This document shows positions 30,381 through 41,653 of a DNA stretch of 64,000 nucleotides, one piece after another. A model generated the notes under the pieces. It did no database searches. It was not told where the DNA came from and was given only the letters and a program-made list of their open reading frames with translations. The position numbers and the translations under genes are program-made. How positions within the stretch are numbered: the stretch's first letter is position 1; the number at the start of each line of letters is the position of its first letter. This DNA is from Branchiostoma belcheri (Eukaryota > Chordata > Leptocardii > Amphioxiformes > Branchiostomatidae): positions 77,403-141,402 of the forward strand of contig NW_017803047.1 in the NCBI RefSeq assembly GCF_001625305.1, read 5' to 3'.

Positions 30381-33290
30381 CACAACATCTGACGAAGGAT
30401 GCAGATGTCTTCTTACGGCAAGCATATGTTTGGAAAATGGTAAGTAACAGCCATTAAGAAAGTGTGGGGTTCGGAAGAAAAGGAAAATGTGATTGTATAT
30501 TTCGCAATTGTTTCAAACGTTGCTATCCGTCTTACGGTATAACCTCATTTAGTTTTTCTAACATTTAGTTCAGATGACGCCTTGATCGCACTTGACTACA
30601 TGTCGACATTGCCGTGATCAGAGAAAGATATCCACAAGAACAGCATCATAGCTGATAGCCTGAGACTGACAACACATCCGTAGGTGGAGACTCGGAAACA
30701 GAACCTCAGATCGCCTGGCGGCACCTGACAGGCGTCGTAGACCCCCAAGGTGCGAGTTCCAGTAGCCCTCCAGTGCAGGCCGCGAGTAGCAAATCGGGAA
30801 GGGCAAACGAGCAGGAGGGAAAACGGAAGACAAACAAAGGAGGGAAATGGTAGCAAGCCGAAGTGGACTCCGCCATCTAACCCAAAAGGTAAGAAACCTA
30901 CAACGCTGAAGTACAACAATAATGCAAAAGCGTGGGAAGGGTCGATCAAAGTTGGGGCATTCTGTTTGACCAAGGAGGTTTTAGACGAAAGGAATGTTCA
31001 CAATTGAATAAAAGAACACAGTTACACAGAGGGCCATCAAATTTGAAAACACCGTTAGAAAGGGAAGGTCAATTAAATGCCTACCGTGTTGTACTGTATA
31101 TTTTAAATATGTTGCTGAAACACATTTTATGTATTGCAAAACATGTAGAGCTGAACTTCAGAAAGCTAACGATAATATCTGTTAATTGAAAGCGAAATGG
31201 CAATGTTACTGGATGCAAATCTCCGGTCTGAGGAGTTAAAAACAGGGAAATAGTCATAGAAAACATGGAATGATTTCGACAGATGACATAGTGCAGGTAA
31301 TGGATGTCAAATGGGATGAAGATGGCGGCAACAAAAAGAACAGGCAAAAAGACGTATGTATACCAGAGGTTTGCCACATGGCTGGGGTTGTCATTACATT
31401 AAATTTTTACATTAAAGGTTTACATTTAATTACAAGGCATTGTTAAAATAAAGTATAGAGCTTACTTTGTACTTTGCATGATGTGTGACGATTGCACCTT
31501 GGCCATCATGTTACATCGTGTTTTAAAGTAATGCATGGTTTGTAGGTAAAGCCTTTCACAAGTCTTAGAATGTTTATCAATTCAAGATAAACTTGCATTC
31601 GTTTTCTCTTGTTAACCATTCAGGTGCTGACCGTGTCTTCTTTAAAAACTTTTAGACTCTCTCGGACACCTTCAGCCAGCTGACAAAGGACGAAACGCAG
31701 GACGAACTAATCTACAGAGGTGCTGTACCATATGAGATGGTAGACAGTCTAACCAAAAAAGACCTACAGCAGGAAATGATGGGGATGCTTCATGGGAGCA
31801 AGAGAATGCCAACACTGCTCCAGCCAAACCCGACACAAAGCCTTACAGAACTCAACATACAACACCTGGAAGCTCCCGCCAGTGAGAGCATGTAAGCCAT
31901 CTACAATCACACAAAAACGTGTTGGAAAAACTACCAGCACATGTATGCAGAGAAGTTGCAGAGACCATACGGACAGTAAAACAGGCAATCCTCGGAGACA
32001 AGGACACTGTCAGAGCCTCTGACATGAGAACTGCTAGTGATCCTGACCAAAGAACTGGAACAGCAAGGGAAAGCAAGGACGGAGGTGATGCAGCTGCTGT
32101 ACAGTCTCGTTGATATTCAAAAGCTCTGCTATGTAGCTGCAGACTATCGCACCACCACCACCACCGTCTACCGGCTGTCCAACGCTGTATCAAAACACCA
32201 CTTCATGAGGAAGGAGTGTTTTCCTGGGAATCCTCGCAACATCACAAAGAGAAGGCTTTGGGGACAGTACATCCATTCCATACGGGACCACACACCGGTA
32301 TTATACAGAATTGCTGCAATCAGCACTCTCATGGCGGAAAATGAAGAACGACACTTCTCCACCTTCAAATGCATCACAAAGACCTCTGCAAACTACGCAA
32401 ACCCCGGTCATATAATCACCAACATCTTAGTTAGATGCCACAACAAGAATGCAGGAACAACTACAAGATCTCTCAAACTGCGAAACTGCTGTCACAGATG
32501 AGAACCCGTATCCCCATATCCTTGTTGAAGAAGTACCCCAGAGAAGCACAGACCCATTGTGAGCGTGTGTGTGCCTTTTGGCAACCTGGATATGGCACAC
32601 ACTGGCACCTTGAAGGAGTAGAAGTAGTCTTTCATGATTCACCATCAGAAGACCCACCTTGTTAACCTGCAGCCCCAGCCTTGCACCATTTCCGGTCTTT
32701 TTCAATAAAACAAGAACACAGTTACCTTCAGGAGACATGGAACAGATTGTCTGCAAGGCGAGGTGCCAATGCCACTGTGCAAGCTGTGGATCTACAAGTA
32801 TGACGGCCAAACACTCTAAGAAAGTGACAACCCCATTCTTGGACACAGGCTATGACTTCGCAAAGGACAAGTTCCCATACATGAAGAAGGTAGCAACAGA
32901 GGAAGATAAGGAAGAGCACAGAAGGCCACCAACACGGTAAGATTTCATCACGCTATACACAGACTAACAGATCATAACGACAGACCATAACTCGCCTAAA
33001 GGACTAACATTTATGTTTAAAAATGTATAACATGTACACAGTATATTTATTGGCAAATTCTGTTTAATTACCAAAGGATCTGATCAACGATGTAAGATTT
33101 TCTTGATAATACCAACATGACTCCTTTGATATTGATTTTTAAGCACTTAGAAATTACTTGTTCAATTACTTTCAGTACGTACAGTAAAAAGGCGAACACG
33201 AGGCAACAATGTAAGAACGGGCTCTGCAAGGGCCAAGCAGCGAAGAGCACCGAATTCTGAAATGTCTGTACTGCTGCAAGCGATCAACGG
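30380..33290 (+). pseudogene. Uncharacterised multi-exon transposon-type gene, damaged
   Basis: Exon-like pieces: up to a GTAAGT donor at 30440; from TTTAG at about 30568 (SDDALIALDYMSTLP), with a Ser/Pro-rich segment GDSETEPQIAWRHLTGVVDP around 30690-30750 and a donor after NPK near 30890; from TTTTAG at about 31653 (TLSDTFSQLTKDETQDELIY...). The last continues through QGKARTEVMQLLYSLVDIQK, HFMRKECFPGNPRNITKRRL, WGQYIHSIRDHTPVLYRIAA, LMAENEERHFSTFKCITKTS and NPGHIITNILVRCHN, then a frameshift to CAFWQPGYGTHWHLEGVEVV, FHD. Stops near 31894, 31979 and 32022 break it. The H-x-P-x-x-YR...EERxF...ITKxTS...P-x-HI pattern belongs to a multicopy invertebrate family I have seen without a function. 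Confidence 0.45.
31270..31380 (+). repeat. Second copy of the DDIV/RQKDV coding segment
   Basis: Reads STDDIVQVMDVKWDEDGGNK and KNRQKDV, matching the minus strand of 6716-6846. Shared sequence in two unrelated places marks a repeat family. Confidence 0.6.
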
Positions 33291-33562
33291 GATAGCGTTT
33301 TGTCGTTACACATAATATACCCTATGTAAGATAGATAGGTTGTTGTTGAACCTTCTTGTTGGTACAAGTCTTGATTGACAAATGTTCAATTGTGAAAATA
33401 TCTGTTAAAATAAGTTGACGTCATGATCCAAGATGGCAGCCGCTTCTATAGATAGTAGTCTACTTTCGTAAAGTTCTTCTAAACTTACTCAATAAGGACT
33501 TTCCATCAAACGTACATCGCCTGTGTATTATAAAGAGGAAATATTGAAGGGCATTAAAAACT

Positions 33563-33886
33563 GTGAAACACGAGGTTTCTGCCGCCAGTCAAATCACCAT
33601 GCTCCTCGCCATCACACTGTCTGACCAGCTTCTGCCGCCCCAGCTCGTGTACCAGGGAAAGACAATCGCCTGCCACCCCAAGCTCAACTTCCCGGAGGAG
33701 TGGGACATTTATCACAGCGAGTCTCACTGGTCCAACGCCTCCACCATGGACCGCTATGCGGATAAGGTCCTGATCCCCTACGTGACGGCTCAGCGCGAGG
33801 TCCTGGGAGTGAGCGAAGGCCAGCCAGATTTAGCCATCTTCGACTTGTTCAAGGCACACCGGTGTCCAGAGCTCCTGGCCATATAG
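33563..33886 (+). pseudogene. pogo/jerky-type DDE transposase fragment
   Basis: The frame encodes SQITMLLAITLSDQLLPPQL, VYQGKTIACHPKLNFPEEWD, YHSESHWSNASTMDRYADKV and LAIFDLFKAHRCPELLAI before a stop. This matches the central DDE_1 region (xLLPPQLIYQGKTxxCHP...HWSNxxTMxxY...xIFDxFxxHRC), including the second aspartate in IFD. The N-terminal helix-turn-helix and the last acidic residue are absent, so it is a fragment. GC content is higher than the flanks, suggesting a fairly recent copy or selection. Confidence 0.7.
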
Positions 33887-34489
33887 TATGTTTATAGTAT
33901 TGTTTTAAATGTAGTGTATGTAGTGTAACAAAAAGAATTTCTCGTGCGACAACCTGTGGGCTCCTTTTTGCAGTCAACGATGAATGTCAAGGTACGTTCT
34001 CTTTAGATCAAAATCTGTGTATACTGGCAGGCTTTACAGGTCATCAGATGCAACATGGACACACACCATTGATAAGGGAAAGCTCCTGAAACCTGAGAGC
34101 AACACTGGCAGGATCGTACCAGACTGGTGTCTTAAGGTTTCCTGGTAGCGACCAGGGACGATAATACAACGTGCTGCTGTCCATATAATGTATGAAGAAT
34201 TAACAGGGCGTATTTTACCTCCTTGGTTGGCGTATTTTACCGCCTTGGTTGGCGACTTTTTGCAGGACGTCTTATACATTCAGCGCCGCGTGCCTGCGAA
34301 TCTGGTGTGTTACGCCGAAAGGCGGTTATACCGGCTATACACTTACAGTTACAGATACAGAACAGAAAGCCAGCAGCATACCCTTGAAGAGACCATAGGA
34401 CCATGACTCAGAGACATCTAATGGTACAGCTCAGAAGGACACACCTGGCAGCAAGTGGGAGTACTCCACCAGTCCTCCGTACGTAGAAC

Positions 34490-36700
34490 GAAGTGTACTA
34501 GTAAAATGTAGATCGTCGCTTCTTATTTTTTAAGACTTATGAATTCCATGCATTTCATATTCATTTGAGAACGTTTATTTCTAATACAGCTATAATTTTT
34601 TTCTATTTCCCAGGCTATATAATCCAGGATTTGGTGCAAAGGAGCTGGACACCAGACAGAGTATTTTAACAAACTCAAACAGTAAAGCAAGGGTTGGCCA
34701 AAATGTGTGAGGGATGACAAACTGTCCAGAATAAATACATTCACCAATAAAACGAGAAAGAAGGCGTTCTGTTAGACAGTAATGACATCAAAAAGAATTC
34801 AGGAATGGCGAAGCTATGTTTAAATTCGTTCTGAGGAAAGTTCGGAAATAACTTCTCTAAGATAGAGTACATCACAAACCGCCCACCCCCCTCCTTCAGA
34901 ACCCTGGCGCTGGTGCCTTGACACCCCCCTGTCAGGACCATGGTGGTGGTGCTATGTCAAGAAACTGTTTATGTACACATACATATTTTTGCTAAACATA
35001 AGACACGAAGTGCGACATAGAAAATAATTTTATCTATATATTTACAAGCCATATCTTCAAATGATTCTTTGCTGATACAAAATTGTGGAAATTTATTACT
35101 TGGGTCAGCTTCTCCAGCACAAAAAAAAGCGAGAAACGAGGATTAAATGAAATTTCATTCTTTTGAGCTGTAAGACATAATAGGCGAGTAGGTCGCAAGA
35201 CAGGTCACGACTGTCGCTGTCCAGCAACGACGCAGAAGACTCCCGTGACTGGGTGGTGTCCAGAAAGTAGCCGTAGTAGTTGAGTATGTTTTTGTAATCA
35301 CTAAAACAAAGCGAAGAAGAACGCGTGGCTAATCGAGGAAGCTGAAGGAATCGGCCTGACCCGTAAGTTTATATCTTTCTTCTTCCTAATTCGCCAATCT
35401 CAACCCCAGACTAGCCCCCTTTACAAGCGTTCCTTGTTTTACGTCTAATGTATCGCTAGAGGTTGTCTCTTGGTACTCGTTTTCACATGGTTCAGTTCAT
35501 GGTCAAAAAGTCTCTCTAGGTATTTAACTCTTAGTGCCTTAAACAGGGCAGCGAATATAAAGCCTGCTGATCTCCAACAGACCAGTGATGATGGCAGGGA
35601 CAGGGATGTGAAAAAATCTGTACAGGCAGGCACAGGAAACAGTTGAGTGTTTGCAAAATATTTTTTTTAACACTTGGACTCTCCCTAAGGAATATTAGTA
35701 CTAGTAGTGCCACATGATTTAAGTACTATCGGGTACATGTATAGCACAAGTCAACTTTCAACTTTAAGGAATCGTAGGCAACTGAGGGATTTTACATTTT
35801 AAATTTATAAATGTTGTGTTCGATTATTACAGCTTAAGAAATTGCAGGCATGTGGCTGTGATGCGTAACTAATGGCTGTCAACCACAACAGTAACTAAGT
35901 GATGCAGCATGGTACATGACCTCCACCGTCAACAAGATGTGTTATAATTGGCAGATCAAGGAGGACTATAAGTTCTAGCAATCAGCGCCTATGGTCCCTT
36001 TGAATACATGGTTCCCAGAGATGGAAATAACAACCAAAACACAGAGGCTGCAAATGGGATTTCCACACACCACCGGACACCTATTCTGAGGATATATTGT
36101 CCCAGTTCTCCTAGACGAAAGGTTCCAGCAACATAAAGGAAGACTGACAGTAAAACAGCAAGTGTACTAGTAAAAACAAAAATGCAGATCGTCGCTTCTT
36201 GTTTTTCAAGACTTCTGGATTCCATGCATTTCATATTTATTTGAGAAAGTTTATTTCTATTACAGCTCTAATTTTGTCTATTTTCCAGGCTATATAATCC
36301 AGGATTTGGTGGTGCAAGGAAAGCAGGGGTTGGCCAAAATGTGTGAGGGATGACAAACTGTCGAGAACTTTAAGGATTCGTAAGCAACTGAGGGATTTTA
36401 CATTTTAAATTTATAAATGCTGTGTTCAATTATTATAGCTCAAGAAATTGCAGGCATGTGGCTGCGATGCATACCTAATGGCTGTCAACTACAACAGTAA
36501 CTAAGTGATGCAGCATGGTACATGACCTCCACCGTCAACAAGATGTGTTATCATTGGCAGATCAAAGAGGACTATACATTCTATCCCTTTGAACACATGG
36601 TTCCCAGAGATGCAAATAACAACCCAAACACAGGGGCTGCAAGATTCCAAGACGAAAGGTTCCAGCAACACAGAGGAAGACTCAGATCATTGCTCAAGCC
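34490..36700 (+). repeat. Local segmental duplications
   Basis: 35762-36364 and 36365 onward share about 330 bp in register (AACTTTAAGGA...GCAACTGAGGGATTTTAC, then ACATGACCTCCACCGTCAAC), a direct duplication with a period near 603 bp. A second block, ATTCCATGCATTTCATATT to GTGAGGGATGACAAACTGTC, occurs at about 34538-34722 and 36218-36361. The later copy keeps an open frame (MTSTVNKMCYHWQIKEDYTF, YPFEHMVPRDANNN) that is broken in the earlier copy. No family is recognised. Confidence 0.7.
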
Positions 36701-36821
36701 ATTTTTATTAATTTTGGAAACAGGCGAAAATCTAGTATGTGCACAGATGTCATCCATGAAATCAGATATAATCAGTGTGGCATAAGATTAAACAAGGGAT
36801 GGACAATAGTAAACAGTCCAG

Positions 36822-36970
36822 TCCGATATTGCAATATTTTGTATGTTCTTCATACATGCCTAGTTTGATAGTGCAACATTTGGTATGTTCTTCTTACATG
36901 CCTAGTTTGATATTGCAACATTTTGTATGTTCTTCTTACATGCCTAGTTTGATATTGCAACATTTTGCAT
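36822..36970 (+). repeat. 42-bp tandem repeat
   Basis: About 3.5 units of a 42-bp sequence containing TTGATATTGCAACATTTTG and TATGTTCTTCTTACATGCC; because 42 is a multiple of three it keeps a frame open (CSSYMPSLILQHFV). Confidence 0.85.
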
Positions 36971-37301
36971 GGTTTTCTGAAATGCTAAGTTTAACATCAA
37001 ATAGGAAGACCCCCAGCCTCTAGTCCAGCACTTAGTCTCTGCTGAGGGTGGAAGGTGAGAAAAAAGCACCTTGTCTACACTAACATGTACATGGATCTGT
37101 GGGAGATCATCCTTGGTCATTGCAGTGCATACAAAAGTAAAGCAATGAGGGCATTCCATGCGGATATCTCAACCAAGGTGAAAACTGGTTTGCACGCTTG
37201 TGTATTACAGTATTAAACAAGGAAAATCGTAGATTTTGTACCTCCGGGTATTGTAATGTATGTTGCAGAATGTTGGGTGCATGTTGGGACTGTTCTTTGA
37301 A

Positions 37302-38035
37302 TTAACTAGTGAATTCGCGCGAATACCATTTTTTTCGAAAAGTTTCGAAATGTTTGTAATTGGCTAAATGATGTGTGAAATCACTAATCCCCCCTAGCCG
37401 ACTGGAGCCCAAAAATAGAAAGGACAGGAGGCATCCGGTGGCGAATCTGGCTGCCCGACCCTCAGCGACCAGCGATAATGTAAACAAACACAGTAACGGG
37501 TGTCCGAGACACGAAAAGGAAATACAAATAATCTTACGCCCCAAAACACATATACAATAAAACAAAAAAAACCTGCACCATCTACAGCCCATTAACAGAA
37601 GATACACCGAGTCCCGAGAAGGTCTGAGACAGTATACCACGGTATTCAAGCCGAAAACATCCGAAATTGCGCAAGAGGGCGTTGACCCCTGACCCATTGG
37701 CCCACCCGGAAGTTCGCTGGCTGCGACCCGCGCGATCCCACCAGGCACGAGACGTTGATTGACGGCACATGTGGTTCACATCTGAACAGTTTCAAAGAAT
37801 GCTGACACCCCTCTGTGTGAAAGGTCAGATCAGTGGTCGCGACCTCAATGGTGATTATACATGCAAAGGTCAAAAGCTGAGGCCCGACTTTCAACACTGA
37901 AAGGGGTGTCCATCGGCGGTCTAAACGCATCATTTTCACGCACTAAAACACACATACTAAAAAACCAAAACAACGTGCACCATCTACAGCCCAACAGCAA
38001 AACGTATACCAAGTCCCAGACATATCCGTCCACCC
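37302..38035 (-). other. Two paralogous hydrophobic minus-strand ORFs
   Basis: Minus-strand frames around 37640-37520 and 38010-37930 read DSVYLLLMGCRWCRFFLFYC and DLVYVLLLGCRWCTLFWFFS. The two nucleotide segments are diverged direct duplicates about 400 bp apart. Many differences in the aligned part are silent or conservative (Leu/Met, Leu/Val). No family or splice structure is identified. They may be duplicated exons of an unknown membrane protein or a repeat element. Confidence 0.3.
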
Positions 38036-38141
38036 AAACGCGAGAAACGGGTGCGAACGCAATTTTCGTCTTCCCTCACAAAACCTCCGCGCTCGGGATA
38101 TACATCCCTACCCGGAGGTAATGAAGTAGCATATTGCTGTA

Positions 38142-38166
38142 ACATGATATCGTGTACGATATCATG
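38142..38166. repeat. Short palindrome
   Basis: CATGATATCG and CGATATCATG face each other around four bases; this could form a cruciform or be a decayed binding site. No further context. Confidence 0.6.
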
Positions 38167-38524
38167 AACTAATTTGGAATGTATCTTATTAAAATGCTTT
38201 TATTTCCAAAACACCAACACTGTAGTCAAACAGTACATGGCTGCATCTATTCAGAAAACAATGACTTGAAAAAAATATTATGCAAATTATACAGGACAGC
38301 ATAGTAATGCTGTTCAGTGGTAGGAGTGAGGCCAGTAAAGGGACACTTCCACAGGGGGATGAAGGCAAGAGTGCAGGACAATGCTCAGTATGTTTGGGAC
38401 ATGGTTGAGGTATATATCAACCAATATTTCATGACTTTCATATTTACATAAAACGAGTATTGGACATGGGCAAACACGAAAAAATGATTTCAGGCATTAA
38501 CATCCAACAAACCCATCTAACTAA

Positions 38525-38583
38525 GCTAAACAAGCCCCCACTGAGCCAGAGGCACAGTCCCCGAGGTCTGGGTTTCCAAGAGG
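38525..38583 (-). repeat. Dispersed repeat, copy 2
   Basis: Inverted match to 516-574. Confidence 0.7.
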
Positions 38584-38599
38584 CTTGATAGCTTTTAAG

Positions 38600-40600
38600 A
38601 CTAGCTGACTAACACACTGAGTTAGCTGGATAATCTACCATTCCCTGTCAGTGTTTGCTTTTTTGTCACCTATGTAAAAAAAATCAAGATGTGTTTGGAG
38701 TCGTCCGACGCTTGTATTATGAACTATTAGTATTACTGGTTATGTTTTCACAGTCAGAGGCATGCGTAAGTCGCACACGTCCATCTCAACTTGTCACAAT
38801 ACTCTCTGGGTTGATCTGTAAAAAAAAGACATATTTACAGGAGAGTTACAGACATCCAAAAATAGAGGAACTCCCAGAATATATTACTTTAACTTGTGCA
38901 TAGTATCGACAACGAAGTCAAGTATATACAACTGTACATACTATAGATGGTCACAATCTGATGTAAGTACAAGTTAAACTGTTCAACAGTTGCATATCTC
39001 ACCCGAACTGTTAAAGTCGGGTACAGTTGTGGTGAAAATTCCTACTGAAATGGTCTAGTTAGGGTATTACAATAGGCAGCAGATACGAGATAAGAACAAA
39101 AATGTAACGGACATCTACAATCTCCAACTAACGACGATGAATGAGGACAGGGTTAACCCATGAAATAAACATGTAGTTATCTGTGCACGTACATGGCCAC
39201 GCCATAAGCAAGGCCATTATAAGGTGCTGGGTAATGGTTGTTTGAATGTATTCATTAAGTAAACACAATGGACCTAAATGCAACAGAAACACACGTGTAC
39301 ACTTGCTGAAATCGACCCACAGATACACTAACTCACAACCACAATTATCCAATACAGTACTGTAGCGAGGGTTTCTGTCAAAACTGCCGTAACGGTTGTT
39401 TATTCGTTATGTATTTCCCACTCCGCAAAATATTTTCTATTATCTATAATTTGCTGTTAGAGGGCCATGGGCTGAACGCCATGAATGACCCTTACGAAAT
39501 TAACAGCACACCAGTAACTACAAACCCCAAAACACTGCGAAACAGCCAGTATGTGCGACAATTAAAAGCAGTCGTGGAAAAATACTTCGTACACAAGCAA
39601 ACACCGATCCTCACCTCACCATGGTCGCCCTGCACTGACGCTACAATCTGCAGACGACCGCAGGATTCTACTTATATCCATCCGCTCAGATATTGCAAAA
39701 ATCTGATGGGCAAAAATAGAGCCTATGCCTCCGAAACCTGGGATCTTCATATCAGTATATGTTACCTACAAAGTTAGAGAACGAAAAGAAGAAGACGAAA
39801 AAGTTATCCACGTATTGAATCGGTAAACCGTTACTACAGACGCGTCAATTGCCTCGCACTACTTTATGGCGGCGACTTGGCACACTGTCTGGAGGGGGAT
39901 ATTTGGTAGGCGTGGCGCGTGGAGCGAGGCTTATGTAGGGTTTTACAAAACATTCGTTCCTTACGAAATTGGCGAGCAAACCAAGCTTGTTGATTGTGAT
40001 TGTTGTTCTTGTTTTACGTCTATTTTATCGCTAGACGTGGTCTCTAGGTGCTCATTTTTTTTTAATACGAGCAAATGTTGGCCTTTCTAGTTATCATATG
40101 GTTTTGTACGTATGGTGCTAGCAGGATATGGAAAAATTATGAATAGACTAGAGAAGTAATTACATTTGCAAAGCAAATGTATAATGTTTACCTTCGGACA
40201 TGGTCTGCCCTGTTAATTTTTACTCAAACACATTCACATACATGTACTAGTATATGGTGACAGGAGTAGAGCAGACCATGAAATTGCAACATTATGTAAC
40301 CATGCACCAGTCACCATGGTGGCAGACGTCAACAAATCATGTCATTGGCCAGGTCAGAGTTTATTGTTTGGAACAGAAGAGGAGGAAGAAACTTAATAAA
40401 ACAGTACGTTTTCCTTCGGTAAACATAAAAATGGTCACGTATTCGCCCCATCTAGCAAGTTTCTAGTATTTTGTCTTTATTATTTCTTAATTTTATCTCT
40501 TTCTTTATTTTATCTCCATTCTCTTTATCTTTATATTGAGATTGCAAGACAATACAAATGCTGGCTCTATGCAGCTATCACATTAGGGTAAACACAACCT
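38600..40600. other. No confident gene
   Basis: Plus-strand ORFs at 39409-39777 and 39866-40090 have no recognised similarity. A short dispersed repeat (CTTGTTTTACGTCTA...TATCGCTAGA) occurs at about 40010 and also near 35432. Confidence 0.35.
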
Positions 40601-40609
40601 AACCCTACC

Positions 40610-41010
40610 TAGACCGGTGGCAACTTTGATGTCACCTAGCGTCTGAACGGCTAGCCGTAGAACGGCCAAACTTGGTGACTTTTCCTAGAATATTGTTGGC
40701 AAAAATTCTCTATCATTGGAATAAGATAATAATTTTTTGTGTTGCCATGGCAACGGGTTTCTGACAGGCATTTTTGCTAAATTTAGTACTACTTGTTTCA
40801 ACAATAGAATTTTATGGGTTTTATGTCAAGTTACTCATGGTTTCTAATATAATAACATCCCATATAATTTGATGTAAATTTTATCATTAAATATACATAA
40901 TTTATGCTAATTTGATTACGTTATTGGCCAAAATCCAAGATGGCGGACCATATCATTAGAACAGGTATATACAGGTTATTTTCATTAAAATTTCATCAAT
41001 ACTTCCATTT
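40610..41010 (-). mobile_element. Copy of the repeat found inside 61963-62869
   Basis: In inverted orientation this region matches 62690-62290: both contain GTGTTGCCATGGCAACGGG, TTTATGCTAATTTGATTACG-like sequence and AAAATCCAA-ATGGCGGA. It lies just upstream of the lectin gene's first exon. Terminal sequences like those of the other copy were not found, so only the inner part is recognised. Confidence 0.65.
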
Positions 41011-41427
41011 CTTTTTCAAAAAAAGGTTTAAATGAAGGTCTTTAGTATGTTTACGATGTATTTTAGGCTTTATCATGAAAAAAAAAACTATTTTTGAAAA
41101 TTCAAGATTGATGATCCAAGATGGCGGATCTTAAATATGCATGGCGTCATTTTATGACGTCACCGGTGTTGCTATGGGCAACATAAGACTTAGTACACCA
41201 TAATATTCTGTCATAAACACTTTTGGTACAGTTATGTTGAATACCATTTAGTTTTCAGGGAAACACCTATTTAGACGTTTTTGGCCAATAAAATCACATT
41301 AATGACGTCATTCTTCCAAAATAGAGCAAATGTAGCCCTACTTTGTCAGACAAATTAAGGTATTATTCATGGGTTTTACAGCTAGTTATACATTGTGCAA
41401 CGATACAGTCTGCACATTACGATCGAA

Positions 41428-41653
41428 ATGAGCGGGCAGGGAAAGGCTGTCCGGCCGCCTGTCTCCGGCCCCGACAGCCGCCAAACCAGCCAGTCGCCGT
41501 CCCAACCGTGTCCCGTCCAGCAGAGTGGTTCACGCGGGCGTGTCCGCCACGGAAACGGCGCTTCTGATCATGACAAGCAGCGGGAAGACCAGGACACGTC
41601 TTCACACACATACGAAGATGTCGATGGCGTGAAACGTCACGCAACGTCTGCAG
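41428..41653 (+). CDS. Lectin receptor exon 1 (N-terminus)
   Basis: Begins MSGQGKAVRPPVSGPDSRQT and is rich in Gln, Ser, Pro and Arg. It ends with SHTYEDVDGVKRHATSA before GTAAAG in phase 1. The TYEDV tyrosine is a possible phosphorylation site. ATG choice: first in the open frame, with an upstream A-rich context. Confidence 0.7.

Noticed and set aside
31852-32377. Minus-strand ORFs opposite the transposon-type gene
   Set aside because: No family similarity; plus frame shows conserved words.
36822-36970. CRISPR-like array
   Set aside because: Contiguous 42-bp tandem repeats without unique spacers in an animal genome.
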